From: Bacteroidales bacterium
GTDB taxonomy: Bacteria; Bacteroidota; Bacteroidia; Bacteroidales; F082
Length of the DNA: 45,009 nt
Reading direction: 5' to 3'
NCBI GenBank assembly: GCA_015493215.1
Contig: WGDP01000027.1
Location: forward strand, 1 to 45,009
The stretch's first letter is position 1. The number at the start of each line of letters is the position of its first letter. The notes under the pieces are model-generated. The model did not search any database, was not told the origin of the DNA, and saw only the letters and a list, made by a program, of their open reading frames with translations. Below are positions 8,389-17,532 of the stretch, in pieces. Position numbers and translations under genes: made by a program.

Positions 8389-9882
8389 ATGGACAGAAAA
8401 GAACAATTACGATTTTGCAGCAGATGCAAACATCAGGCTTTTGATAAAAAACGTGGAATAATCTGTAGCTTAACCGGAGAACACGCTGACTTTGAAGAAA
8501 TATGCCCATCCTTTTCGGGTAATGTTGAAGAGGTTGAAGCGGAAAAAGCAAACGAAATAAAACAACACGAAAAAAACGAAGATTTAATTGAGTCAGGCCG
8601 CCATTTTAAAATATCAGAACTTCTTATTCCCGGAAAAACATACTTCTTTACCCCTCTTTTACTTTATGCAAATATTATAATATTTGTTGCCATGGTTGCT
8701 TCTGGAGCCAACCTGTTTTCGCCTTCAATACATGATTTAATAAAGTGGGGTGGCGAATATAAACTACTGACGATAAACGGACAATACTGGCGATTGGTTA
8801 CGGCTCTTTTTGTTCATGGTGGTATTATTCATCTGTTTGCCAATATGTACGCGTTTTTAATTATCGCTATTTTGCTTGAGCCGCTTATAGGAAAATTTCG
8901 TTTTGGCTTGGCCTATTTATTTTCAGGCATTGCAGGCAATATTACAAGTATTTGGTTGAACGTTGCTGTCATTGGTGTTGGCGCATCGGGAGCAATATTG
9001 GGGTTGTATGGCATTTATATATCGCTTGTTACAACCAGTACGGTAAGTAAAAAAACACGATTAATTATTCTACCCAGCATGTTGGTATATACCTTATACA
9101 TGATTGCTTCAGGATTGATGAATGCTAAAGTTGATAATACAGCTCACTTCAGCGGTTTTATTACGGGAATTATTTTTGGCTACGCGTTTTATTCAGGAAT
9201 TGTTTCGCCGGAAGAAAAATCGAAAAACCGAATTCATGTTTTAATAGCCATAACTGCAGTAATACTTTTTGGATACATCGTTTTTAATTCAAACAGCCCC
9301 AATGTCAGATATCAAAAACTTCTTTTCTCCTTTTACAAGAATAATGAAAAAGGGACAGAAGCCTATAATTTTAATGAAACCGACCCCGATGAAGTGATTT
9401 TACACAAACTGAAAACCGGAGAAAAATATTGGCGCAATTGCATCAATACAACATTTCAAATAGAAATGATTAATGGATTACCCGGTGAGTTAAAAAATAC
9501 AATCAGTGAACTTAGAGCTTACTCCAACAACCAACAAATAATATGTGGGAATATGGAACGAAAAATAAAAACCCACTCAAACAGGTACGATACCGATATA
9601 GTAGTTTACAGTAATAAAGTTGATGAATATTTGAAATCAGGCTTTATAAAAATCTTTAATACTAAAAAGTTTTATAGTCCGAAGCAGGCGTTTTTGAAGC
9701 TTCTGTCGATTCAGAATAATATTTTAGTGGTAGTAGATGATACACCCCTTCCCGGCAGGCATCTTAACGACCTTGATCCGGGCAGTATTGATTCAATTCT
9801 TTTTTTAAGCTGCGATGCAGCAGAAAAATTATATGGCCCGATGGCGAGCTGGGGTGCTTATGTGGTAAAAACATCAAAATAA
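8389..9882 (+). CDS. Rhomboid-family intramembrane serine protease with Cys4 N-terminus and TonB-plug-like C-terminus
   Basis: This 497-residue protein has three parts. Residues 8-41 hold four cysteines (C10, C13, C26, C39) in FCSRC, IICSLTG and EICPSF, a likely small metal-binding knuckle facing the cytoplasm. Residues ~85-275 are a rhomboid core with HGGIIHLFANM (H143, H148, N152), the catalytic serine in GASGAILGLYG (S200) and its histidine in TAHFSGF (H253). A further hydrophobic segment lies at about 281-299. The last ~58 residues (440-497) match the end of SusC-type plug domains: ILVVVDDTPLPG, then SIDSILFLSCDAAEKLYG and GAYVVKTSK. Rhomboids cleave transmembrane segments; the plug-like tail has no barrel attached and would lie in the periplasm. 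The substrate is unknown. A terminator precedes the gene, so it appears to be a single transcription unit. Confidence 0.9.
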   Translation: MDRKEQLRFCSRCKHQAFDKKRGIICSLTGEHADFEEICPSFSGNVEEVEAEKANEIKQHEKNEDLIESGRHFKISELLIPGKTYFFTPLLLYANIIIFVAMVASGANLFSPSIHDLIKWGGEYKLLTINGQYWRLVTALFVHGGIIHLFANMYAFLIIAILLEPLIGKFRFGLAYLFSGIAGNITSIWLNVAVIGVGASGAILGLYGIYISLVTTSTVSKKTRLIILPSMLVYTLYMIASGLMNAKVDNTAHFSGFITGIIFGYAFYSGIVSPEEKSKNRIHVLIAITAVILFGYIVFNSNSPNVRYQKLLFSFYKNNEKGTEAYNFNETDPDEVILHKLKTGEKYWRNCINTTFQIEMINGLPGELKNTISELRAYSNNQQIICGNMERKIKTHSNRYDTDIVVYSNKVDEYLKSGFIKIFNTKKFYSPKQAFLKLLSIQNNILVVVDDTPLPGRHLNDLDPGSIDSILFLSCDAAEKLYGPMASWGAYVVKTSK

Positions 9883-9920
9883 AACAGTCTTAACAAAAAG
9901 GTATAAAATATTAGCTTCTG

Positions 9921-9949
9921 TTTGTGAAATGATTTTATCTTTACTTTTG
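9921..9949 (+). promoter_or_regulatory. Candidate promoter (TTTG / TACTTTTG) for the three-gene SprF unit
   Basis: TTTG at 9921-9924 and TACTTTTG at 9942-9949 are 17 bases apart, just below usual Bacteroidetes spacing. The box lies 34 bases before the ATG at 9984 and would drive the three overlapping or abutting genes to 17456. Confidence 0.5.
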
Positions 9950-9983
9950 CAATAATATTATTTTTTATACCGTACATTTTAAA

Positions 9984-12788
9984 ATGCATTGTCAGATAAA
10001 AGGTTTAAAATTTCTTTTGTTTATTCTAATTTTTGGAATGGGGTTCAAAAGCTATGCACAGCAGGAACCCCTTGAAAACATTAAAATTACGATTGCTTTT
10101 GACAATGATCCTTCCGCCTCGGTGCAGGTAATAAAAACACCCCTTAGGTACAATAAAGACTTTGGCGTTATCCTGCAAATGGACAATGCCAACATCGACG
10201 TTTTTTCAAAAGTGTATGACTATTTTAGAGGTTTTAGCGGGTATCCCGGCCTGTTTTTTACCACGGGCGTTATTAACAACCCTGTTTTTTTTAAGATGGG
10301 AACCAATATTTACTCCTTTAATCAGCAGGGAATTGATGTGCATGATACCGACCCTGATATTTTAACCTGGTCGAACATACAAACATTGTGGGCTGCTTTT
10401 TTTGATGTGGCCAATCAGGGGATGACCTCCCCTCCTTCCTCCGACGATTATTATGAAGTAAACCGAAACATTAGCTATTCGACCTATCGCTTTAACGAAT
10501 CCTTTAGTCAGCCGAAGTATCACCCTGACGTTTATGTTGTTCCCAACAACACTCAAAGTCAGATTAATGTGGCCAAAGCAGCCGGAAATCTTGCCATATA
10601 CTCCGAAAGTGCAGCAGCGATTCCCAACCCTTTTAATGTGTCAAACTTTTCTTCATTTTACAATTTCGAATTAAAACGAACCCACATAACCTCTAACCTG
10701 TTTAACGACATAAGCCAACTGGCTGCTCAAAGTCAAAATGGCGACCATTTAATTGGCAGTTATTACTGTGGCGGTTTTGATAAAACCGGCGAAATTTCAT
10801 TTTCTGATTTTCAAGGCCAAATGAATCAGGTTGCCAGCACCTACGGACGGGATGGACTGGATAACATTTGGGTGGCATCGGCCAAGGAAGTTTTTGAATA
10901 CCTTAATCTGAAACAAAAGATTAATGTTATTCAAACTGTTAACAACAATAAACTTGAAATTACCTTTTCGGCCGATAACCTGCCCATGGATTACCGTTAT
11001 TATGCGCTTACCCTTGTTGTAACCAGCAACGAGCACATTACAGGTGTAAATATTACCGGTGCCAGTCAAACCAATTACAAATACAACAGCGATTCGGCGC
11101 TTATCAACTTACAATGGGACGGAGGAAACCCGCCAACACCTTACCAATTGTTTAACAATGCGTATGCACAAGCGCAACAAAACCCCGATTCGGCGCACTG
11201 TTTAATAATGTACGACTATTTACGTATGATTTCCAATCCCGACAGTGTTGCAAAATATCAGGATATGCTGTGTGGAATATGTACTTCGGTTGACTTCGAC
11301 TTTTGTAAATATGAGTTTACCATTCCCGACGACACCATTTGTACGGGAGATACTGTAACATTAACGGCACCCGACGATATGCAGTCGTATCTTTGGTCGA
11401 ATGATTCGGTAACACAAAGCATTACGGTTTCGCCGGAAACCACCACCGATTATTGGGTAGAAGTGGTTACGCAAGATGGAAAAACGGCAAGAGATACAGC
11501 AACAATAACGGTATATAACACGCCTGTTATTGCTGCTTCGCAAAATGATACTATCGCCATTTTAGCAGGCTCAACCGATACCCTTTGGGTGAGTGTAAAC
11601 GATGATGTTAGCTATCTTTGGAGCAACGGAGGCACCGATTCGGCAACCATCGTACCGGCACCGAATGAGGGATTTGACAATTATTGGGTGGATATAACAA
11701 AAGACTATACCGTACATCAATGTACCCTTCGGAAAAATTTTGTAACGCAGGTATCGTACGAAAGCATTGTTGATTTTACCTGGGATAGCGTATGTTTTGG
11801 CGATACCGCAACACTGATTGCCAGCATTCAAACCAACGATTCGGTAGTGGCCGTTAAATGGGACTTAAACGAAGATGGCGAATTTGAAGATGCTTCTGGA
11901 GATACGGTAAAATATGTTTTTGAAACTCCCGGCAACATTTTGGTGGGGTTGAGGGTGATTTATTTCTCAGGAAAAATGGATGTGGCCTACAATTCGGTTC
12001 CGGTGGCTGATAATCCCGTGGCCGACTTTAGTTTTAACAACACTTGTTTGGGAACAACCACGCTGTTTCACGATTCAAGTACAGTAACTGTTGGTGAGAT
12101 TGTACAATGGGACTGGGATTTTGGCGATGGTGCAACGGGCAATTATTTTGAGTCGTCTCATTATTATCAGGAAGTTGGGAGTTATAATGTACAATTATTG
12201 GTAACCAGCAGCTTCGGATGTAAAGATTCAACAATCAAAACAGTTGTAATTACCCAACCCGATGAGCTACAGTTAAAATCGGATGATGGTACGGTAATTA
12301 GCTATAACGACACTGTTTATTTTACACAGGACAACCCTGTTGTAATGATTGTCCAAAATTTTGGAATTTACGACTCGGTGGTGTGGAATGGCAACCATAA
12401 GGGTATCAGTTATGAAATCTCGCAAGAAGGAGCCTACTCGGTAATTGGATACAAAGGGGGTTGTACCACTACAAAAACCTTTTTTGCATTGGAAAAAAAT
12501 GGCCCCGGCCCGGGACCCGGCCCCGCAACTTCAAAAGTAATGAACCTTTTTACGCCCAACAGCGATGGCTTTAACGATGTATGGACAGTAAATACTACTG
12601 ATATTGTATTCCCCATAAAAGTTACCGTTTACAACCGTTTTGGCAATGCCGTGTATTCTTCTGACAATTACCAAAACGACTGGGACGGCTATTATAAAGG
12701 AAACCCGTTGCCGCAGGCAACCTATTATTTTGTAATTGAAGATGCCAACGGAAACATTTTTCGAGGGCCTGTAACAATAGTTCGATAA
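9984..12788 (+). CDS. T9SS type B cargo: degenerate polysaccharide-deacetylase-like domain, Ig/PKD modules, CHU_C-type sorting domain
   Basis: This 934-residue protein has a signal peptide ending GFKSYAQ. Residues ~30-390 align by eye with the N-terminal region of the protein at 13803 (KTPLRYNKDF against KTPLKYNKAF; DILTWSNIQTLW against DYLTWPQLTELW). That region has a NodB-like layout. Here the metal-site positions have changed: the DD pair reads D67-N68 and the NHG motif reads NQG (Q145), so deacetylase activity is unlikely. Ig-like modules follow, then a PKD domain (VQWDWDFGDGATG). A linker of four Gly-Pro pairs (residues 840-847) leads into a type B sorting domain (FTPNSDGFNDVW, YNRFGNAVY). 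Type B cargos usually need a PorP/SprF partner, and one is encoded one base downstream. It is probably a large surface or filament protein. Confidence 0.85.
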   Translation: MHCQIKGLKFLLFILIFGMGFKSYAQQEPLENIKITIAFDNDPSASVQVIKTPLRYNKDFGVILQMDNANIDVFSKVYDYFRGFSGYPGLFFTTGVINNPVFFKMGTNIYSFNQQGIDVHDTDPDILTWSNIQTLWAAFFDVANQGMTSPPSSDDYYEVNRNISYSTYRFNESFSQPKYHPDVYVVPNNTQSQINVAKAAGNLAIYSESAAAIPNPFNVSNFSSFYNFELKRTHITSNLFNDISQLAAQSQNGDHLIGSYYCGGFDKTGEISFSDFQGQMNQVASTYGRDGLDNIWVASAKEVFEYLNLKQKINVIQTVNNNKLEITFSADNLPMDYRYYALTLVVTSNEHITGVNITGASQTNYKYNSDSALINLQWDGGNPPTPYQLFNNAYAQAQQNPDSAHCLIMYDYLRMISNPDSVAKYQDMLCGICTSVDFDFCKYEFTIPDDTICTGDTVTLTAPDDMQSYLWSNDSVTQSITVSPETTTDYWVEVVTQDGKTARDTATITVYNTPVIAASQNDTIAILAGSTDTLWVSVNDDVSYLWSNGGTDSATIVPAPNEGFDNYWVDITKDYTVHQCTLRKNFVTQVSYESIVDFTWDSVCFGDTATLIASIQTNDSVVAVKWDLNEDGEFEDASGDTVKYVFETPGNILVGLRVIYFSGKMDVAYNSVPVADNPVADFSFNNTCLGTTTLFHDSSTVTVGEIVQWDWDFGDGATGNYFESSHYYQEVGSYNVQLLVTSSFGCKDSTIKTVVITQPDELQLKSDDGTVISYNDTVYFTQDNPVVMIVQNFGIYDSVVWNGNHKGISYEISQEGAYSVIGYKGGCTTTKTFFALEKNGPGPGPGPATSKVMNLFTPNSDGFNDVWTVNTTDIVFPIKVTVYNRFGNAVYSSDNYQNDWDGYYKGNPLPQATYYFVIEDANGNIFRGPVTIVR

Positions 12789-12789
12789 C

Positions 12790-13806
12790 ATGAAAAGCAT
12801 TCGAATACATATCATATTATTGCTGCTGCTGTTGAGTGTTACAGGGTTTTCACAACAGTTTCCGTTAACCACACAATATCTGTTTAACCCATATGCACTT
12901 ACCCCTGCCATGGCAGGAGTTACAGGCTATTCGGAAGTTTTTTTAAACTACCGTTCCGATTGGACCGGCATTGACGGCCATCCGCAAACCGCACGATTTA
13001 ATGCTTCCGGAAACATTTACAAACATAAAATGTGGCTGGGAGGAGAAATGTATCTCGATAATACCGATATCTTATCGAGGTTTAAAGCCAGTCTTAGCTA
13101 CACTTATAAACTTAAGGTTCAAAACGACCAGTTTATCCATTTTGCCGTTTGGGGAAGCTTTTATCAAAATGTTATTAACTACACCAATGCCATTGGCGTT
13201 GACCCCAACGACCCCCTGTTTAAAGATATAACCAGTTTGGTGGCATCAAAGTTTAATGCCGGTTTCGGGTTAAATTATAGCTGGAGAAAAATGAATGTCG
13301 GGTTTTCAATTCCAACGCTGTTTGCTTCGCGACAGGAAGTAATAGACGGCCAGGGGGTTAATTTTAATATGCGACAAGAGTTTCTTTTCCACCTGTCCAA
13401 TATTTTTACCCTAAATAAAAATTGGGATATGCAAACCTATGGGGTGTTTAGGAAAACCACAACCGAGCCTTTGAATTACGAGCTTTCGGTTATGTTTATT
13501 TTCGTTCAGCGTTTTTGGACAGGTATTTTATACCGTAAGGGTGGTGCTGTAGGTGTAAACATAGGGGGAAATCTGGTACGCGGCCTGGCGTTTAACTACT
13601 CTTACGAAGTACCCATAGGCGGTATCAACGCCCATTCGGGTGGCTCTCATGAGTTTACCCTTGGCTGGCGTTTCGGTGCAAAAAACAATAAGTTCTTCGA
13701 AAACAACAAAACCTATTTTAGTAAAGAAAGAAAAGTTCGCAAAACAAATACAAATAACAATTATCCGCCCATTTATGATTTTCAATACCGAAAGAATAAA
13801 CGATGA
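12790..13806 (+). CDS. PorP/SprF family type IX secretion system membrane protein
   Basis: This 338-residue protein has a signal peptide (about residues 1-21, ending SVTGFSQ) followed by the typical PorP/SprF opening QYLFNPYALTPAMAGVTGY and LNYRSDWTGIDGHPQT. Later barrel-type strands include FAVWGSFYQ, FNAGFGLNYSW, RFWTGILYRKGGAVGV and the terminal HEFTLGWRFG. Family members are outer-membrane proteins tied to T9SS; SprF is needed for surface delivery of SprB, a type B cargo. The gene begins one base after the stop of the type B cargo, and its own stop overlaps the next ATG (ATGA, 13803-13806). Translational coupling and a dedicated cargo partner are therefore likely. Length is close to the family norm. 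Confidence 0.95.
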   Translation: MKSIRIHIILLLLLLSVTGFSQQFPLTTQYLFNPYALTPAMAGVTGYSEVFLNYRSDWTGIDGHPQTARFNASGNIYKHKMWLGGEMYLDNTDILSRFKASLSYTYKLKVQNDQFIHFAVWGSFYQNVINYTNAIGVDPNDPLFKDITSLVASKFNAGFGLNYSWRKMNVGFSIPTLFASRQEVIDGQGVNFNMRQEFLFHLSNIFTLNKNWDMQTYGVFRKTTTEPLNYELSVMFIFVQRFWTGILYRKGGAVGVNIGGNLVRGLAFNYSYEVPIGGINAHSGGSHEFTLGWRFGAKNNKFFENNKTYFSKERKVRKTNTNNNYPPIYDFQYRKNKR

Positions 13807-16800
13807 AATTATTCCGGTTATATCGATTGGTGTTAGCTGGCTTTCTGGTATTTGCAGCCATTAACACCTCACTTGCGCAGGCGCCACAACCCGTTCAGGT
13901 CGATTCGGTGGTTATTTTATTTAATCAACATCCCGACACATTAAGCGTTACTAAAACACCATTAAAATACAACAAGGCTTTTGCCATGAGCTTTCAGGAG
14001 GATGACTCGCATGTTGATATTTACAACACGGCTTATCCGCTGTTTGAAGGAAACGGTTCTACGGGCGGACTTTATTATACCGATGGCTGCGGAAACTCCA
14101 AAACCTTTAAAATGTCGTCGGCTATTTATATTTTTAATGGTTATCATGTTGACTTATTGGCACCCGGGCCTTACCATGTGCCCGATTATTTAACCTGGCC
14201 ACAGCTAACCGAACTGTGGGAACATGGCTGGGGAGTGGAGAATCATGGCATTTCAGACCCTGTAACCGGCCATGCCAATTACGACATTCAACGTACCCAG
14301 AGTTATGCAAAACGAAAAGTAAGCGATTCGCTTTATATTAAAACTTTTGTGCAACCCAATCAGGGTGATGCCTATTTCGTACCGTGTCAAAACAACCATT
14401 ATAATGGTTTTATCAGCCATGGAATACAGGATGGTTTAAATGCCGATGAACACGGAATAGATGTAAACGACACTACTATCGACTGGTTGCAAATGCCTAA
14501 AATAAACAGGATTTTTGACGGGAACGGATATAAAAACAAAGCCGATGAGTTGTATGGTTACAGTCAGCAGGGATCAAACAGATGGGTTCCGTGGGGCTGG
14601 CATACCACTTTAACAGCAGCTTTTTCTTCCGAGCTTACTCAAATATATTACACCTATGGCGAGTTGGGGATGGACAACATTTTAATTGCTCCCGATGATG
14701 AAATTCTGGATTATCTTGCTGTTAAACAAGTGGTAACGGTGAATAAAACGTTAACAAGCAATAGGCTTACATTAACTTTTTCAGGCGATGTTCCATCCGA
14801 CCGAAGATTTTACGCCTTAACCCTTAAGGTTTTTTCCGATGCCCAAATAAACGCCATTGATGTTTATGGAACCAACGATTATTCCTACTCAGGCCTGTAT
14901 CAGGATTCGGCGTTAATTAATCTTGCGTGGGACGGACGGTACTATTACCCCATGGAGTATCTTGCCGACTCGTTTACAACCGTTGCAAGCCAGTCTGCCA
15001 GCCAGTATGATGCCATGGTGGCCATGGATTATGTTATTTTGATGGACTGCGGACAACAAAAAGACAGCCTTCGCGATGTGTTGTGCGGCTTAAATCAACA
15101 GGGATGGAACCCCGGATATGATGCGGGATTTTGTGATGTTATGTCAGTTGATATAGGAAACGATACCACAGTTTTGGCCGACAGCTGTGTTCAGTTTTCG
15201 GGGCCGGATGGCGATTACACCTACTTATGGAGCACCGGCGACACCACAAAAAACATTGAAGTTTGCTCCGAAACGGACACCACGGTTTGGCTTACTATCT
15301 TTAATAACCTGAATTTTTGTGCCACTGACAGCGCTACGGTTTTTATACACACCTACTCTTTTTCGCTTGGTCCTGACACAACAATTTGTCAGGGCGAATG
15401 CGTATCGCTTGCGGGGCCTGATAGTATGTTGTCTTACCGGTGGTTTGTTGCCGACACGGTTTTCGACACATCACAAGTTATCACTGTTTGCCCTGTTGAC
15501 ACCACCGAATATGTTTTAGAGGTTACCGACCTGATGGGGTATATAACTTCAGATACAATTGTTGTGAATGTTTTACCAATTCCCGAGTGGAGCCTTGCCC
15601 CCGATACCGTTATTAATCTTGGTGAGTGCGACTCTGTTTTCGGGCCTGACGGGTTTACCGGATATCATTGGTACACGGCTGACACGCTGTACGATACCCT
15701 TAAAAACATACAGGTTTGCCCTGTCGATACAACTGCATATGCATTGGTTACAACAACCGCTCTGGGGTGCCAATCTTCCGATACCATTGTTTACAATGTA
15801 ATTACATTGAACTTTTCGTTGGGTTCCGACACAGCTGTTTGCTTAAACAATTCCATAACACTTACAGGCCCCGATTCAATGGAAATTTACCGGTGGTACG
15901 AATCGGATACATCCAATCTGATTGATACGGTTCAAAGTATTACCGTTTCCCCGATTGATACAACCATGTATATTTTATATGTGGCTGACAGCCTCGGTGC
16001 TTACAATTCGGATAGTATTGTGGTAAATGTTTTGCCCCTGCCCGATGCTTCCATAACCTTTAGCAACTCGGCTTGCGACGGCAATGTTGCCCGTATCGTG
16101 GTTACCCCGTCAGCCGGTTTCGACAGCTATATCTGGCATTACAACAATCAGGTTGACACCTCCTCTTTTGGTGTGTTGGCATTTATTCCCAATCAATCGC
16201 AAAACGTTGTTGTTGAAGTGGTTGATAGTAGTAATTGTGTAACGCAGGATCAAACTTTTGTTGAGGTGTGGCCTAATCCCCTGCTCACACCTCCTAACGA
16301 CACCGCTGCCTGCACAGGCGACAGTGTTACATTTATTGCAGGCGGAAATGGGGATATTTGGTGGGAAGACCTTTTGGGAAATCAAATTTCCGATACCAAC
16401 TATATCACAACCAAAACAATAGCCGACACCGTTTTTATTGTTAAAGACACTTCTGCTTACGGATGTTTAAGCACCGATTCGGTAACTTTAACCATGTTGC
16501 CGCTTCCTGAAGTGGTGCTGCATCATCCCGATAGCGCCGTTTGTGCCTATACCACCCTGACCCTTACAGGAAGCGGTGCCGATAGTTATGTTTGGTTTTT
16601 TAACAACAGCCAAAAAACGGGTGATACCATTTTGTTTTATACTATTGATACCACCGGTTTTCTGTTGCAGGGAACCTCTTCAGAGGGATGTGTTAATTTC
16701 GATTCGGCCACAGTTAATGTCAAAGCTGCTCCGGACGTTTCTGCCTGGGGATTGCTGCCTGCATATTGCCAGAATGATGCTCCCGATTCGTTGTTTGGTA

Positions 16801-17456
16801 TTCCCGAAGGAGGTGTTTTTTCGGGAAGTGGAATGGTGGGAACAATTTTTACGCCTTCCATTGCAGGAACAGGAGAACAACAGGTGATTTATGCTTTTAC
16901 AAACACCGAAACCTGTACCGGATACGATACTTTAACAACATTTATTTACAGTGGGGGAAGCAGCATCGATTTGGGCGATCCCGACACCTTATCTCCCGGC
17001 GACACCATCAAACTTGATGCAGGCGAAGGGTTCGACCGCTATTTATGGAACACGGGCGACACAACACAGGTGCTTACCGTACCCTATAACCCGCATTTTG
17101 CCGGAACCCGCCGCTACTCGGTAGTGGGAATCACCAATCAGTGTACATCAACCGGAAGTGTTTACATTACTTTTGTTGACCCTTCGGGAATTTCGGAACA
17201 TGAACAATCAGGAGTAACCGTTTATCCCAATCCGTTTTTTGATGAGTTTAACCTTTCATTTCGCAAGCCACAAAACAACGTTAAGATTTGGCTGTTCGAC
17301 ATTTACGGAAAGGTAGTTTATTCCGAAACCATTGCTTTTTTACCTGAAAGCAGTAAAAAAACCATCCATTTAAATAAGTTACCGTACGGCGTATATTTTG
17401 TTAAGTGGCAATCGGGCAGCCAAACGGGAATATCAAAAATTGTAAAGAAGAAATAA
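13803..17456 (+). CDS. T9SS type A cargo: polysaccharide-deacetylase-like domain plus about eight Ig-like repeats
   Basis: This 1217-residue protein has a signal peptide ending NTSLAQ. Its N-terminal region (residues ~35-400) has a NodB-like layout: AFAMSFQEDDSHVD supplies an Asp pair (D67, D68), and LTWPQLTELWEHGWGVENHGISDP supplies H148, with D152 where a second His is usual. A metal-dependent carbohydrate deacetylase is plausible but unproven. From about residue 440 to 1110 there are about eight Ig-like modules of ~75 residues, several sharing GPDS/GPDG, a Y-x-W core, PVDTT-Y and SDTIVVNVL. A type A sorting domain ends the protein (VYPNPFFDEF near 1141, LPYGVYFVKW). The ATG overlaps the PorP/SprF stop by four bases. 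It is the paralog of the cargo at 9984, which carries the other sorting-domain type. Confidence 0.85.
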   Translation: MKLFRLYRLVLAGFLVFAAINTSLAQAPQPVQVDSVVILFNQHPDTLSVTKTPLKYNKAFAMSFQEDDSHVDIYNTAYPLFEGNGSTGGLYYTDGCGNSKTFKMSSAIYIFNGYHVDLLAPGPYHVPDYLTWPQLTELWEHGWGVENHGISDPVTGHANYDIQRTQSYAKRKVSDSLYIKTFVQPNQGDAYFVPCQNNHYNGFISHGIQDGLNADEHGIDVNDTTIDWLQMPKINRIFDGNGYKNKADELYGYSQQGSNRWVPWGWHTTLTAAFSSELTQIYYTYGELGMDNILIAPDDEILDYLAVKQVVTVNKTLTSNRLTLTFSGDVPSDRRFYALTLKVFSDAQINAIDVYGTNDYSYSGLYQDSALINLAWDGRYYYPMEYLADSFTTVASQSASQYDAMVAMDYVILMDCGQQKDSLRDVLCGLNQQGWNPGYDAGFCDVMSVDIGNDTTVLADSCVQFSGPDGDYTYLWSTGDTTKNIEVCSETDTTVWLTIFNNLNFCATDSATVFIHTYSFSLGPDTTICQGECVSLAGPDSMLSYRWFVADTVFDTSQVITVCPVDTTEYVLEVTDLMGYITSDTIVVNVLPIPEWSLAPDTVINLGECDSVFGPDGFTGYHWYTADTLYDTLKNIQVCPVDTTAYALVTTTALGCQSSDTIVYNVITLNFSLGSDTAVCLNNSITLTGPDSMEIYRWYESDTSNLIDTVQSITVSPIDTTMYILYVADSLGAYNSDSIVVNVLPLPDASITFSNSACDGNVARIVVTPSAGFDSYIWHYNNQVDTSSFGVLAFIPNQSQNVVVEVVDSSNCVTQDQTFVEVWPNPLLTPPNDTAACTGDSVTFIAGGNGDIWWEDLLGNQISDTNYITTKTIADTVFIVKDTSAYGCLSTDSVTLTMLPLPEVVLHHPDSAVCAYTTLTLTGSGADSYVWFFNNSQKTGDTILFYTIDTTGFLLQGTSSEGCVNFDSATVNVKAAPDVSAWGLLPAYCQNDAPDSLFGIPEGGVFSGSGMVGTIFTPSIAGTGEQQVIYAFTNTETCTGYDTLTTFIYSGGSSIDLGDPDTLSPGDTIKLDAGEGFDRYLWNTGDTTQVLTVPYNPHFAGTRRYSVVGITNQCTSTGSVYITFVDPSGISEHEQSGVTVYPNPFFDEFNLSFRKPQNNVKIWLFDIYGKVVYSETIAFLPESSKKTIHLNKLPYGVYFVKWQSGSQTGISKIVKKK

Positions 17457-17481
17457 TTCAGGCTTACCCTTTGATTTTTAT

Positions 17482-17489
17482 TACTTTTG
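17482..17489 (+). promoter_or_regulatory. Candidate -7 promoter box (TACTTTTG) before the kinase-asnS pair
   Basis: TACTTTTG lies 43 bases upstream of the kinase ATG at 17533 and 25 bases after the stop of the preceding cargo. No clear -33 element is visible. It would serve both the kinase and asnS. Confidence 0.45.
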
Positions 17490-17532
17490 CCAAAATTTTT
17501 TTAGACTGCACTCAATAATAAATTACAGAAGC

